64,000 bases of DNA from Phascolomyces articulosus (Eukaryota > Mucoromycota > Mucoromycetes > Mucorales > Lichtheimiaceae): assembly GCA_025677815.1 (NCBI GenBank), contig JAIXMP010000013.1:868001-932000 (forward strand). Direction: 5' to 3'. The notes below the pieces were generated by a model that was not told the DNA's origin, made no database searches, and saw nothing but the letters and a program-made list of their open reading frames with translations. Shown here one piece after another: positions 21,701 through 35,094 of the stretch (position 1 is its first letter; each line of letters starts with the position of its first letter). A program made the translations under genes and the position numbers.

Positions 21701-24700
21701 ATGCAAAGTCCATGGGTTGGCTTGCTACTACTAGCGTTTCTTTATGCAGTAGGAGCCCAACAAAATGACAACGATACAACAAGTTCTTTAGGGTTTACCC
21801 CATTTTCAAGCTTATCACCCCTTTCCTCTTCTACTTTTGTCAGTGGTGGCGATAAAGATTGTCCAGAATGTCCACCTTGTTTTAACTGTTTACTTCCTGG
21901 TTTCGAGTGTCTTCATTTTGCTAATTGTAGTGAATATAATGGCAAATGCAACTGCCCACCTGGTTTCGGTGGTGACGATTGTAGACAACCACGTAAATTA
22001 TCACCTTTTCCCCTCCCCCCACCCCGGCCGGATATTGGGTTTTTGAAAAAAAAAAGATGATAAGCTGATATTCTTTTATATATATATATTTTAGTCTGTG
22101 GTGGATTGGCTGATGGACGTAATAGAAATCCTAGAGAAAATGATCATTGTGATTGTCCAGAAGGTTGGGAGGGTATTAATTGCAATGGTATGTATGCTGT
22201 CAATCGGAATGGATGTTTTCTCTCTATCCTTAGTGATAAATTTGATTCTCTTTCCATGGTGATGATGATGATGTTGACATGTTTTCTTTTATAGTATGTA
22301 CCATGGATTCTGTATGTGATCCTTTGGTACCTACCGGTCAAAATGGTACTTGTTATAGGGGAGGTCTGACTGTTTTTGAAAACCACCAAATGTGCAATGT
22401 TACAAGTAAAGTATATCTCTATTTCTCAAACATTTTCCGCCAACTTCCCTCCCCCATCCCCTTCTCTTTTTTTTTTTTTGTCCTCATATGTTTCATCTTA
22501 CCTATATTATCCCCGATATGAAATCATATATTTACTTATCTACGCCTTTCTTCCTCAATGTAATAAATAGATCGTAAAATCTTGGAACAGTTAAAGGATC
22601 AAATCCCTCAAGTCACCTTTTCTTGCGATCAACGAGAAGATTCTTGTGATTTTCAATGTAAGTTTCTTAGGAAGAAAGGAAGAAATTGGTTTTTATATAT
22701 ACCGAAGAAAAAAGAGGATGATTGACCGTATTTTTTTTATTATGATAGTTTGGGTGGATGAAGTCGAATCCTTTTATTGTCATTTAGATGACTGTCAATT
22801 TGATCAAGGTAAAAACAATATATAAATTCATATATTGGACCATTCTAATAAATAATCAACGCATTGCCTTTTTTATGTACCTCTCTATATAGAATATAGT
22901 TATGATCAAAACTATACAAATTACAGATGTAATAATATCAATTGTCGATGTATCAAGGATGAAATGTTATGTGGCAAAGATGGCAGTATTGGTAAATCTT
23001 CTTTTTTTTTTTTTTTTGAAAATATTAGATCCTTACCCATGGCATTTTCTTTAGCTCATCAACATAAACATACATACAAATATATATATAGATCTTACCG
23101 ATTTACTCAAGGATGAAATTCAAGGCCCTGCCACGTTTAAGTGTGTTGGTCCTGATTGTTTATTTTCAGGTAATATAAAATAATTGTTTTCGAGGGATGG
23201 ATGAATGAATGGATGAAAATGCAAAAGAGGCAAAATGGATTTTTTTCTGTACTACAGGCATTCATCCATGAATGTATATAATTTAACCATGTGATATGAT
23301 GATGTACTATAATAGAACCTGCTATGGATGATCTCATTTCGGCTGTTTTTGGTGATGACTCCATTTTCCTTTCATGTAATTCGGGAGAATGCTTACATTA
23401 TACCATGGTCCCTGGTTTCAAGGTGCATTCTTGTTTTTTTTTATCTAACAGTCCTCCTATTATCTCATATTGATAATTTCTCTTCCAATGATATGTATTT
23501 TTTATATAGAGACCAGAACGACCTATTAACTGGATTATGATTGTGAGTGGTATGGCGGGTGTCGCTGTATTTTTAATCATTGTAGCCTCTCTCGTGACCT
23601 ACCTTGCCAAGAGACCCAGTAGTGGACAATATATTCAACTGGCCGATGACGAAGCAGGGAAATTAATGGCAGAACATACTCCCACCAGTCTCATTTTCGA
23701 TAGTATTTCATACAAAGTAGGCAAATTACCCATTCTCAAAGGAATAACGGGAATGGTAAGACCAGGCGAAGTACTTGCCATCATGGGTCCTTCAGGTTCG
23801 GGCAAAACTACCTTGTTAGATATTTTGGCCAATCGTACCAAAACCGGTCAAGTCACTGGCGATGTCTATGTCAATGGCCATTCCCTTTCGGGCACAGAAT
23901 ATAAACGATTGATAGGTTATGTGGATCAAGAAGATACCATGATCCCTACCTTGACGGTCTATGAAACCATTTTATATTCAGCTTTGTTACGTTTGCCACG
24001 GTCCATGAGTACCGCTGCTAAAAAATTCAGAGTCATGGAAGTCATGCAAGAGTTGGGCATTGATGGGATTAAGGAATCAAAGATTGGTCAAGCGGATGAT
24101 CGATCCATTAGTGGTGGTGAACGACGTCGTGTCGCTATTGCTTGTGAATTAGTAACATCGCCTTCGATTTTGTTTTTGGATGAACCTACCAGTGGATTGG
24201 ATGCTTACAATGCTTACAATGTCGTTGAATCCTTGGTTACCTTGGCACGCGATTATAATCGTACCATTGTATTTACAATTCATCAACCACGTTCCAATAT
24301 TGTGACTTTGTTTGATCAATTGATTGTTCTTGCCAAGGGAAATACTGTGTATTCAGGTCCTCAATTACGTGTTCAATCGTATTTTAAGAGTGTAGGCTAT
24401 CCTTGTCCTCCTGGTTTTAATATTGCCGATTATTTGATTGATTTAACCATGCAACCAGCTGAACCTCAACCTCACCTGGGAGGATCAGGGGATAGAGATG
24501 ACTTAGATGATATTAATCAACCTCCTTCTCCTTTGTTACGCCAAAATCATCAACAAGCAGCACAACAATCCTTGTTGGGTCCAAGTCATCCTGGTGCTGC
24601 AGGTGGTTATAATGATGATCTTGAAAATACCAGTGAACAATGGGCTTCAGAATTAGGTGCTCGACAAGAACGTTTACGAAGAGAACGTATTCGAAAGAAA

Positions 24701-26244
24701 CGTGAACAATTGGTGGCTCCTGATGTAGTCATTGATGGTGATAGTTCTTCTTCTTCTACTAATTCAATCACTGTCAATCCTCATTTGAAACGACTATATG
24801 AAGCTTATGATAAGAGTGTTGTTGCTGTTGCCGTACGTGATGATGTTGAGCGTATCCTTGCTGCAGCGTAAGTGGTGTTTCTTTTCTTTTTTTCTTTAAT
24901 AGTGTTGTATTTTGATAAATATTGAAACGAAAATCTGACATAAATTTTATTTCACATGTTTAGTCAAGGTACACCTGATGCTATAGATGAAGGTTCAGCA
25001 CCACCAATCAAACCTGTCAACACACATGAACGACCTGGATGGATTGCTCAATTCAGGATATTGGCAGATAGAACCTTCAAAAATTTATATCGTAACCCAA
25101 TGCTTATGTTTGCTCATTATACCATTGCCGTTGTATTAGCATGTAAAACTTCTTTTCCTTACTGTATCGATTGACAGCTATTTTTGATGAACATGCTAGG
25201 ATTTGCGACACATACTCATTCTTAAACCTTTTTTTATATATAGTAATTTGTGGCGGATTATTTTACCAAGTATCCAATACTATTGCCGGATTCCAGAACC
25301 GTATGGGTCTGTTTTTCTTTTATGAAGCCTTATTAGGTTTCATGTGTCTTACTTCTCTTCAAGTATTTTCCAATGAACGTATCTTATTTGTGCGTGAACG
25401 TGCCAATGGTTATTATTCCCCTGGAATTTACTTTTTATCAAAGGTACAAAATAACTATAATACACACAAAGATGAAAAAACTCGAATGACAAGATATATA
25501 TACTAACATAGAATGATTTTTATAATGGTCGTGAATTAGGTATTATTTGATATCATTCCTTTACGAGTCGTCCCACCATTAATGATGGGTTTAATTTCGT
25601 ATTATATGGTCGGTCTTGTCGAAGGTGTACCAGAGTTCTTCAAGTTCTTGCTTGTCATTGTATTATTTAATTTGACTGCTGCTGCTCTTTGTTTAGCCAT
25701 TGGAGTGGTATTCAAGAACTTATCCATGGCCAATTTGATTTCATGTATGGTCATGTTATTCTCCATGCTTTTTGCAGGTCTTTTGTTAAACAAAGGTAAA
25801 ATTATCACCACCATCACCTCCTCCCCCTCTAGCAAAGATACCAAAATTATGATTTTATAAATATAACTGAACACCCTTCTTATTCATTTTTATATTTAGA
25901 TTCTATATCCCCTTATTTCGGTTGGCTCAAACATTTATCATTCTTTAATTATGCACTTGAAGCATTGCTTGTGAATGAAATGTTATATTTACAACTGGTA
26001 GAAGAAAGATTCGGTTTAAATATTGATGTAAGTTCATTCTTTGATGTATATATGAATTGGATAAGAGAAACTCATCAAGAAATGGAAATGAAATGATTAG
26101 GTCCCTGGTGCTACCATTTTGTCAACGTTTGGATTTAATGCAAAGAATTATTGGCCCGATGTCATTAAAATGGGTATCATGTTTTTGAGTTTCATTCTAT
26201 TTGCTCTTCTTTGGCTTATTTTCTTTGTGAAAGAAAAGAGATAG
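21701..26244 (+). CDS. ADP1: ABCG-family ABC transporter with cysteine-rich ectodomain (Adp1-like)
   Basis: Exons: 21701-21992, 22095-22187, 22295-22405, 22571-22657, 22749-22808, 22893-22991, 23092-23169, 23316-23422, 23510-24867, 24964-25142, 25244-25443, 25540-25795, 25900-26027, 26101-26244; 1063 residues, close to yeast Adp1 (1049). A signal peptide ([13 protein letters not shown]) leads into a ~290-residue Cys-rich ectodomain with EGF-like repeats ([24 protein letters not shown]). A TM helix follows at ~316-338. The ABC domain has Walker A GPSGSGKT (402-409), signature ISGGERRR (509-516), Walker B ILFLDEP (Asp533, Glu534) and the H-loop FTIHQPRSN. After an acidic/charged linker comes the ABC2 membrane domain (~790-1063) with [13 protein letters not shown], the ABCG-typical motif. 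It is a half-size transporter expected to dimerise. The substrate is unknown and Adp1 itself is poorly characterised. All ectodomain exons 2-7 are symmetric phase 1. Intact. Confidence 0.94.
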
Positions 26245-29200
26245 AGACATCAAATCCAATGCTTCTTTTCTTTTTTTTTAATTATAGCTTCATTTTTATC
26301 ATTTTATTTTACTATTCTATATATATATATATATTTTCTTCATGTAGAGGGCCCATAATGAATGTATATATGATTAGAAATATATACAAATTCAATTATT
26401 TTGGTTTTTTTTTCTTTTGTGTGTGTGTATCTATTGGACATAATAAAATAAATGTGTACGATTTTTATTTCTCTTGTCTTGAAGTGAATTGTTTTGCGTC
26501 ATATGTGATACGACGAATAAAAGTATCCTTTTCATCATGAACAACAATAATCATAGCTATAATTGGAATGAAGGATAAAAGGGAATGGTAATAGCTATTT
26601 GATGGAGAACATAATCTATTTCTAGGGGAATTTGCTTGAAAAATATATATATATATAATATTCCTTACAACCGACAAACTTTGTCTATTTTTATATATGT
26701 AAAATGCTATGGGAAATGGTTTTCTACGTTTCCAGATTTGGAGGCTTCTGAACAAAGTGGAGCTTATTCCAGAAAATTCATCTCTGAAGGTGACATAGGT
26801 ATGAATATGTAAACGAAGAACGTTAGAATATTGTGTATTTTATATAATGAAAAAGTAATGTTCTGGTCATACAGATGATAGTATGGAATGGACACATGGT
26901 AGTAATTGCAAGTAGAAGATATGTGAGAAGAAAAAGGGCATGTTTCATATAATCCAATTATATCCCATCCAGTTTATACAGTGGTGGATTATGAGTATGA
27001 TATTGACATTAATAGGTTCCACTTTGAAATATTACTACATAAAAAACGTTGGATGGTGGTCAATTGGACATATCCATTGTTGGAATCATTCTTATTTTAT
27101 TTTGTAAAATTGAAATATATATAAAAGCACTTCTTTTTTATCCTTCTACTCAATGCGGAAAGGTCAAACCTGTTCTCATCAATATATATTGCAAACAAAC
27201 AAAAAAGAGGATTCCTATTCCCTTTGGTTCACTCTCTCAAAGAACGAACGAGATTGATCAAAACTGAACGCAACCAGTTGATATCGATTATGGTACAACA
27301 GGAAAATAATAATGAAGAATCATATACTCTATTCTAGATTTGTAAAAAGCAACAGTGAACATCATCTTGCGTTATTATAAACATGCGATATAAGATGATA
27401 CATTTCTTATCAAAAGAAGACACAAAGGGTATCGAGGTCGTTTCCGAAACTCTCTTTGAATCCGCTTGGACCACGTAAAATGTTTTATATGTTCTGAGGT
27501 AAACAAATTATCGAGCAGAAATCCTCAGTATTATTCTTATTAATTTACGTGTTGCTGATGACCAAAAAATACAATAATATTATTATGATTGCAAAATAAG
27601 GATATTTTTGAAAATGCGCGAAATCATTTATATAAGATGTTGGTCAATGGATGGTTTGCAAATTTTGAACACGATTTTATTATCTCCCCATTTTGAGCTG
27701 ATATGCTATAAAATATATTTTGATTTCTGCTTAATGACGGCGAACACCCAATAATTCGTTCGCACATATTCCATTAGCACATTATCAGGATGTGAGACGT
27801 AAAAGTGAAAATCAGAAATTGATTGATCCAAATCAATGACTTTATTATACTGCCATTAAACCACATCATGCTAAACTATACATCGATATTATAAAGAACT
27901 GTTATTTGATTATCTGGTAGGATGTGTATTAGATGATATTAGCATAAAATCATCAGCCCATTCAATTCTCCTGGTTCCCCAAGAACGAAACAAAAAACTT
28001 ACTATATCATTTCATATACGAGAATGGTTTCATGTTATACAAATGAAGATGTTGTGCAAACAGATAATATTTAGAATAGAGAATTCGATTACATTAAAGA
28101 CATTTTCTATACACTGATACATCATGCAATACAGAGAAATTGGGACGAAAGCAATTCATCCTACTGTTGTTTGCTCGAAGAACATGTAGTTATGATATGA
28201 TGAAAAGCAAAATTGATGAATTACATAACAACGGCACGGTAATCAATAACGAAGAATAAATAATATTTTTTTTTATGCACGGCGAAAATGATAGGAATAT
28301 CCCGTCAAATTATACCATTCCTTGTACTGGAATATAAGCTACATATATCAGATGATTGAGTGAATTGAACATTGCATTTTGAGCAAACGAGGGCGAGTGA
28401 TGATTTCAATTGTTTGTACTCAACTATCCGAAAACAAAAATCACGGATTTAGAAATCCAATTATATATATATTCCATACATTATTAGCAATAATAAAAAT
28501 ATTGATCATAAGGAAACAATACATGTAGCCATAACAATGAAAATATGGTATTATCATGTCATCCACCTTAAACTAACAAAAACTCAACATTATTATTATT
28601 ATTTTTTTGCCCAGGTAACCTAATTTTGGTTCAACCATCACTATAAATAAAAGGGACGTCGTCGTTACGCACAACAATAGCCTTATAATGGACATCACAT
28701 GAAACAACCTTGAAGTTATATTTAATGTTTGTTTGTACGTGTGAAAAGAAAGGGTCGTCGGTGATAAATGAGCCAGGTTTCTGTTAAAAAAGTTACATTT
28801 AAATTGGTGTAACTTTTTTTATATGTTATGTAATTTTATTCGTCGTGTATATTAATCAATAATAATAAATAAATGACTTAATAACTATGATTGCTACGCC
28901 CCTTCCCTTCTTCCCCTTACCTTGGTAACCCAACTCTATAATAATTATATATTATTATTTTTATCCCTGGTTTTAATTTATAACCTAGATGATAATAAAA
29001 TTATGAAACAAAAAAAAAAAGATCGATTTCTCTCTCTCTATTATCATTATTATTATGCATAATTGAATGATGAGGATTGTTGTAATCAATAATAATCATT
29101 TTATTATGAAAAAGTTTGCCATAATGAAATATTTATGCATGCATGGAATAATAAATAAAGCTGCTGAGTGCTGGATGTACGCATCTCGATCTTTTCTAAT

Positions 29201-30445
29201 ATAACAGAGCAACAAAATAATTTTATAAACAAACAAACAAATATGCTTTGTTATACGCCATTGACCTCCAAATGGATTTTTCTGAAATAAAGAATTTCAA
29301 TCAAAATAACAAAAGAGGTTTCTTTTTTATATTATATTTTAAACAAGAAACGACATCATATGAATATGACTCTACAATTTTTTTTGGGGTTCAAAAGAAG
29401 TCGAGCAAATTGTTATATATTTAGGCTTCTTTGGGTAAATTTCAAAAAATTGCACATTTTGACATCTACAAAGAATGGTCTTTTGTATTGTTAATTGTAA
29501 TCCATTCATGGCGTTCATTATAACAACAACAGTTATAAACGAATATGACCGGACTGAGGACATAAGGTAGTAGTTAGTTACGTTATCAATAACTGTTAAA
29601 ATAAAGACATTAAACGCATGGCAGATCTGTTTCACAGAGACTATCTAATTCTTATCCCCCATTCAAGACTAAACTCTTTTTGATGAATAATTGACTATAT
29701 ACTGAAATGTTCCACAATCAATAAGTGAAAAAGACATGCTCGATCACTTGTTTAGGAACAACATCCTCTTCATTATAATTATTGACTGTGTAGAGTCGAA
29801 ATGTTTGTTTTGTACAACGACGAATAATAATATTGTAATTGTAAACAACAATAACAACAAATATCAATAAATGGGCTGATTGTTGAAGTAGAATTAGACG
29901 GGATTTTCGGGAGACAAAAAAGAAGAAGAAAAAAAAGAAAGGTTCATGTTTCGTACATGATTATACCTAGTAGAAACAACAACAATCATAATAATAAATG
30001 AGGTGAATTGACTTTATATATAATCATGCGGGAATTATATAAAGAAAAGTATTCATCGTTAGGAATTCTACTAATGATCACACATCGTAAGTAAAAAAAA
30101 CAAAAGGAGAAGAATCCAAAAATATAACAAAAAGAAGTAACAAGTTACTTTTATGGAGAAAGGAGGTGCAAAAAATAGTTTTTTTTTCTTTTTTTTTTCA
30201 CAGGTCAAATAAAATTTCCCTTTTCGGGAGAAAATAAAATAAAATAAAAAGTAATGTGAAAAAAAGCTTCTTTTCTAGTTACTAAGTTGTTGTTGTTAAC
30301 AAGGTTTTTTTTTTTATTTCTTTCACTTCTCTTCTTCTTTTACTTCTTCCTCTTTCCTTTCTATCTGTTTTTCCTCTTCTTTTCTTTACAATTTTTTTTC
30401 TTCACCACTCATTCATTTCAATCCAATCTATAATATAATAATAAT
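26245..30445. other. Gene-poor 4.2 kb with traces of decayed coding sequence
   Basis: After the ADP1 3' UTR, short protein-like plus-strand stretches appear, separated by stops and frame changes: near 26940-27124 (VYTVVDYEYDIDINRFHFE), 27140-27265, and about 28130-28260 (ending ARRTCSYDMMKSKIDEL). I could not place them in a family or splice them together. The remainder to 30445 is AT-rich; the CT-rich tract at 30320-30400 belongs to the chitin deacetylase promoter. Confidence 0.35.
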
Positions 30446-33395
30446 ATGAAAATCAGTACAGCCATTCTTAGTAGTTTAGTTGCTTTAGCAGTAACTCCCA
30501 CCTCTTGGGTCTTTGCTCAAGATGGTACACCTAATATTCCTACCACTGGTACTGCTTCATCTTATGCTTGTGATCCTAATACTTGTAAATTGCCAACATG
30601 TCAATGTGCTTCTCAATCACCTCCAGGTGGTTTAAAACCTGAAGAAGTGCCTCAGGTACCGTATCCATTTTTTTTTTCATTTTATATTGTCTAACAACAT
30701 TTTTCATAGAAAAATCCACACATGTGGGTTTTTTTTTTGTAATATATTATTGTATACTTATTTTTATACTTCCGCTCTTTAACCAACGAACCCCAGTTTG
30801 TTACTATTACATTTGATGATTCTATTCAAGCAAAACTTGTTGAAACAGCTCATGCTCTTTTGAATGTTCGGTAAAGATTAAAAAAAAAAAAGACCCAATT
30901 TTTTGATGAATTCAAAAGCAAAAGCTGCACTGAATGAATCAATGATTTTTACTCCTTCTTTCTTTTTTACTGACTTGTTCTCCTTAACTTTTTTTTTGTA
31001 TATGATTATGACAGCAACCCTAATGGATGCCCCGCAAAGGCAAGTAAAAAGTGCTCGGGGAATAGAATCATATAAATATTTGTGTTACATGAGACAGACA
31101 AAAAGAGGAAGATGGGATTTCTTTTTATCTATCTAATAATTAGTAGTAATATATCAATCTAACATCAAATGATATATGTCAATAGGGTTCTTGGTACGTT
31201 TCAATGGAATATACCGATTTTTCATTAGTTCAACAGTGGTACGCGAATGGTCATGAAGTAGCCGAGTAAGTATTATTAAAAATGATGACGATGATGATCA
31301 TCCTATTATTATTCACTTTATTTATATATTTTTACTATATATGACAAATTCTGTTTTTTATTATTATTAACTTTTGCGGACTTACTGAACTAATTTTTTT
31401 TTATATAGTCACACCTTTTCTCATGTTGGCACGTATTTTCTTATCTTTATATATATAATCATCATCATCATTCGATATAAAGCATTGGATCCTTAATAAT
31501 AATAATTACTAACATTTTCTTCATACTTCTTGTTTCTTACAGGTACTCCATCTGCTCAGTAAGTCATCCTTTTTTGATAAATTCCTAAACTTATAAAAAT
31601 ATTGACTCCGGTTATTTTATCTACCAATTATAGGGAAATTCAAGCAGCTCGCGCCATGCTGCACGAATACGCCGGTGCTCCACTTGGAAAAATCCAAGGT
31701 TTCCGTGCTCCCTTCTGTAAGTGATTCTTTTTTTTTTAGCAGAATATTTTTTATTATTATTGACGACGACTCACATTTTATTGTTTTTTCTTTTTTTCAA
31801 TTAGTGAATTATACTGCTGATACCCTTAATGAAATTTCAAAGCAAGGTTTCGTTTATGATTCTTCTGCAACTGCTGTCACTGATGATTGTTATTGGTAAA
31901 TATGCAACTTTTACATGATAAAAAAAAAAACTCTAATTCTTTTTAATATGCAAACTAACCAATACCACAATTTATTTAGGCCCTATACCCTTGATAATGG
32001 CATGGCCAATGATTGTTGGACTGGTATTTGTGGTGCTGGTATCAAACTTCCAGGTAATGTTATTTGTCATCGTTATTCTTTTCACTTCCTTCTTTTCCTC
32101 CTCATCATATCTAGACAAGTCTTTTTGAATCTATTTACGTGCAAGGGAGGAAAAGGAAATAGGATAAAGAGAGTATTTTTACTAAACTAACTTGATTATA
32201 AAAATAGGTGTTTGGGAAATTCCCATGTATGCTGTCGTTGATAATGCCAATACTGCCCAATTGATGGATGTTTATCTTGCTGGTTCTAGCCAAGATGTTA
32301 CTACCTGGACTACTACCAACTTTGATAGACATTATAATGGTAATCGCCAACCTTTTGGTATCTACGTTCATCCAAGTAAGTTTTTGATGGTTTGAATTCA
32401 GCAGCCTCCTTCTCTTTTTCTTTTTATCTTTCCTACGCACCCCTTAAAAAATATTTATCTTTTGGTTACTGTCTCTTCTCCCTTACATTATTTCTCTCTC
32501 TTTCCCCTTATTTTTACATTCGAATGTTGTCTTGATTCTTATATATCCTCTATTTCTTTGTTTATAGCCCATCTTACCAAGTTTGATGGTGTACCTATTG
32601 TCCCTGGTGCTGAAGAACCTGATGTCATGCAAAAGAACCTTGTCGAAGTCATTCAACAAATTGCTGCCAAGGAAAACGTTTGGTTCGTCTCCAATGCTCA
32701 GTTATTAGAATGGGTAAATACATCTATATTATAAAAAAAAACAACAACACAAACAAAAATGCATGAATCATTATATACTTATCTCATTATTATCCAATAA
32801 TGATAGATGAAAAATCCTGTTCCTATTAGCAAACTTGCTGAACAAAGTTACATGAAATGTGATCTTCCAAACACAGGCAAGGAAATTTGTAATGGTCTTC
32901 AAAACATTACTGTGGCAGATACAGGTGTTGTTTCTTCTGCATTGACAAATAATTGTAACTTTAATGTAACCAATTGGGGTACTTGTTTCAATTGTCCAAG
33001 TGCTGCTCCTACTGTGGATAACCCTACTCCACCTCCAGCTTCATCTGATCGTCATGCTGTTCCTGATAACTGTGATAGCATTTGGTGGGATCCTGGTAAG
33101 TTAAATCACCCCTCTTTTATTCCTATAGTGTCATAGAGATGTCTGATGAAATACCATAAAGAAGAAGAGTATCTGACAACTTTTGTTTTTTTTTTCTATA
33201 GTTGCCGGTCAATGTTTGTGTACTACAGATAGTTGTGCTTACAAGGATACCGCCGTACCTGTCAATGGTACTGACGGTAAAGGAAACGGCAGTGGCTCCA
33301 AAGATGGTGATAGTGCAGCCATCTCTATTTCTCCAGTTGTATCTGTAGCTGTCATTGGTAGTGTTGCTGCTGGTGCTTTTTCTCTTCTTCTTTAG
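30446..33395 (+). CDS. GPI-anchored chitin deacetylase (CE4 polysaccharide deacetylase)
   Basis: Removes acetyl groups from nascent cell-wall chitin to give chitosan. Thirteen exons (30446-30655, 30797-30870, 31015-31039, 31186-31265, 31409-31428, 31543-31558, 31634-31716, 31805-31895, 31980-32053, 32208-32375, 32568-32713, 32807-33095, 33202-33395) give 489 residues. Signal peptide: MKISTAILSSLVALAVTPTS. CE4 motifs in order: VTITFDDS (motif 1), DHTFSH (motif 2, metal-binding His pair), IQGFRAPF (motif 3), DDCYWPYTLDNG (motif 4) and FGIYVHPTH (motif 5). A Cys-rich C-terminal segment (CNFNVTNWGTCFNC, CDSIWWDP, GQCLCTTDSCAY) precedes a Gly/Ser spacer and a hydrophobic tail (SPVVSVAVIGSVAAGAF), as for GPI anchoring. 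Two introns appear to be GC-AG: donors at 31040-31041 (AAG|GCAAGT) and 31429-31430. Using the nearby GT instead breaks the frame. Three exons of 25, 20 and 16 nt encode and flank motif 2. Confidence 0.94.
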
Positions 33396-33991
33396 ATTTC
33401 TTCCTCTTCTCTCCTTCTCCTCTCCCTCTCATCTTATTCTCCCTTTCGTATATTTTGTTTTTTTTTATTATCTTAAAAAAATAATAATATTTGTGTAAAA
33501 GTAAAACTGTCAGCAAGTAGTTTCCCTTTTTTTCTCTCTCTCCATTTTATAGCAGTAGTAGTAGTAATACATCCCCAATCATGATACTTTATTATTTAAT
33601 CAACAAGAAAAACATCCTTCCTTCTATTTGCTGTTCAGTTTCACCTCTTTTTTTTCTTCTTCTTCATCTTATTTCTATTCCAATACAATTTACAGATAAA
33701 CAATCACATATTTATACACTTGAAAAAAAAAGAGAGATAAAAACCTTCTTTTTTTTTTGTTGATGTTTTTGTGGCCAAAAAAAAAATGCTGTAATTTTCT
33801 TTTTAATTAATTAAAAAAAGATGTAATAAATGCGTGAAGCGAGAAAGATAAAGATAGAGATAGATAGGTTGCGATTTTGTTTGTCGTTGTTGATTTGTGT
33901 TTGTTGCATGTCGTTTATGTGATTGTAAGAAAAAAATGTCGTTTTGTGTAAATAATAAAAAAAAATAATAATGTACAATAAAAAAAAATGT
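33396..33991. other. Convergent 3' region chitin deacetylase/RPA43
   Basis: About 600 nt of opposing 3' UTRs: CT-rich just after the deacetylase stop, then A/T tracts. No gene recognised. Confidence 0.5.
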
Positions 33992-35094
33992 TTATAATGA
34001 TCCAGTCACTGTAAGAATATCATTTGCTTCAATAATACTGTTAAAAAGAAAGAACATGAAAGATTAGTTTTAATATAAATCTATACACTTGATTCTTATA
34101 ACAGAAAAAAAAACAACAACGAGGATGTAATCCAAACTTACTCTACAACGTTAAATTCAACTGTACCATCATCACCACCAATGGCTTCACCTGTCACCTT
34201 ATTCACCCATTCACCATATTGACTAGGTTTTCGGTCCTCCACATTCGCTGATGATTTTTGTTGTTCATCTTCATCCTCTTCATTACTTTCATCCTCGTCA
34301 TCATCATTATCGCCACCAAGATCGGCAACAGGTTCTATTTCTGTTTCAGATGCACGCCATTCAAAAGTTTCGGATGGTATGCTTTTGCTTGGAATTGAAG
34401 CATTAAATGTACCATAGATCAACAAACCAATATGATCCTGTGATTGTAAATTGATGCGTCCCACTATATATAGATATATAAAGTATTATCATCATTTAGT
34501 TTCCCATGAATATCAGTTTCCTCATTTGAGTTTATAGGAAGGAAATAGAGGTTCTGAGAGTGATACATTACCAAGTTTGGTTCCCTTTCGTGGTTTCCAT
34601 ACCAAAAATTTAACACGAACAAAAAAGTGACAAAATGGTGAATCATACAAGATCTTTCCTTTGTCTGTTAAAAATTCGAGATTGGAATGGGCAAGTACAA
34701 TACCATCAAATTGTGGAACATATCTAAAAATTGACGCGAAAAAAGTGTGTTACTAGATCTATTTCGGATAGAATAGATTTGCATAATATAATAATGAAAT
34801 AATAATAATAATAATTTACTTCATGAGAAATGCATTCAATTGTTCAATAACACCTTCGGTAGCATTTTCAGCCCACATGGGAGCCAAATGGAGGTATATT
34901 TGAGTGACAATTTCCGAGAACGAACTATATGTATTGGTAGTAGTTGTTTTGGTAATGACAGGACTGGATGAATCCGGTTTCTTGATATTATTTTCATGGT
35001 TTTTATGACTATGTTTGCTGGTCTTTTGTTTTTTCTTTTCTTTTTTTTCTTTTTCTTGAGATTTACTTTTACGTTTCTTTTCTTCTTTAGCCAT
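33992..35094 (-). CDS. RPA43: RNA polymerase I subunit RPA43
   Basis: With RPA14-type partners, RPA43 forms the stalk of RNA polymerase I and contacts Rrn3 at rRNA promoters. Exons (complement): 34820-35094, 34572-34723, 34142-34463, 33992-34037; 264 residues. The first ~35 residues are an extreme Lys/Glu run (KEEKKRKSKSQEKEKKEKKK), likely nuclear/nucleolar targeting. The tip domain follows (SEIVTQIYLHLAPMWAENATEGV, then LNAFLMKYVPQFDGIVLAHSN, residues ~61-115). The S1/OB-fold part has the signature GRINLQSQDHIGLLIYGTFN followed by ASIP, then FEWRASE. A long acidic loop (DDDEDESNEEDEDE) interrupts the OB fold, and the last strands are EFNVVDIIEANDILTVTGSL. Homologues include yeast Rpa43 and human TWISTNB. 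The final exon holds only 15 codons plus the stop. Length is normal to short. Confidence 0.88.

Noticed and set aside
29372..29635. 87-codon minus-strand frame
   Set aside because: No domain, promoter or flanking exon; composition fits chance in AT-rich DNA.
31429..31547. Claiming a U12-type (minor) intron in the chitin deacetylase gene
   Set aside because: The donor lacks the ATCCTT core of minor introns; GC-AG is the simpler explanation, with GT-AC kept only as an alternative.
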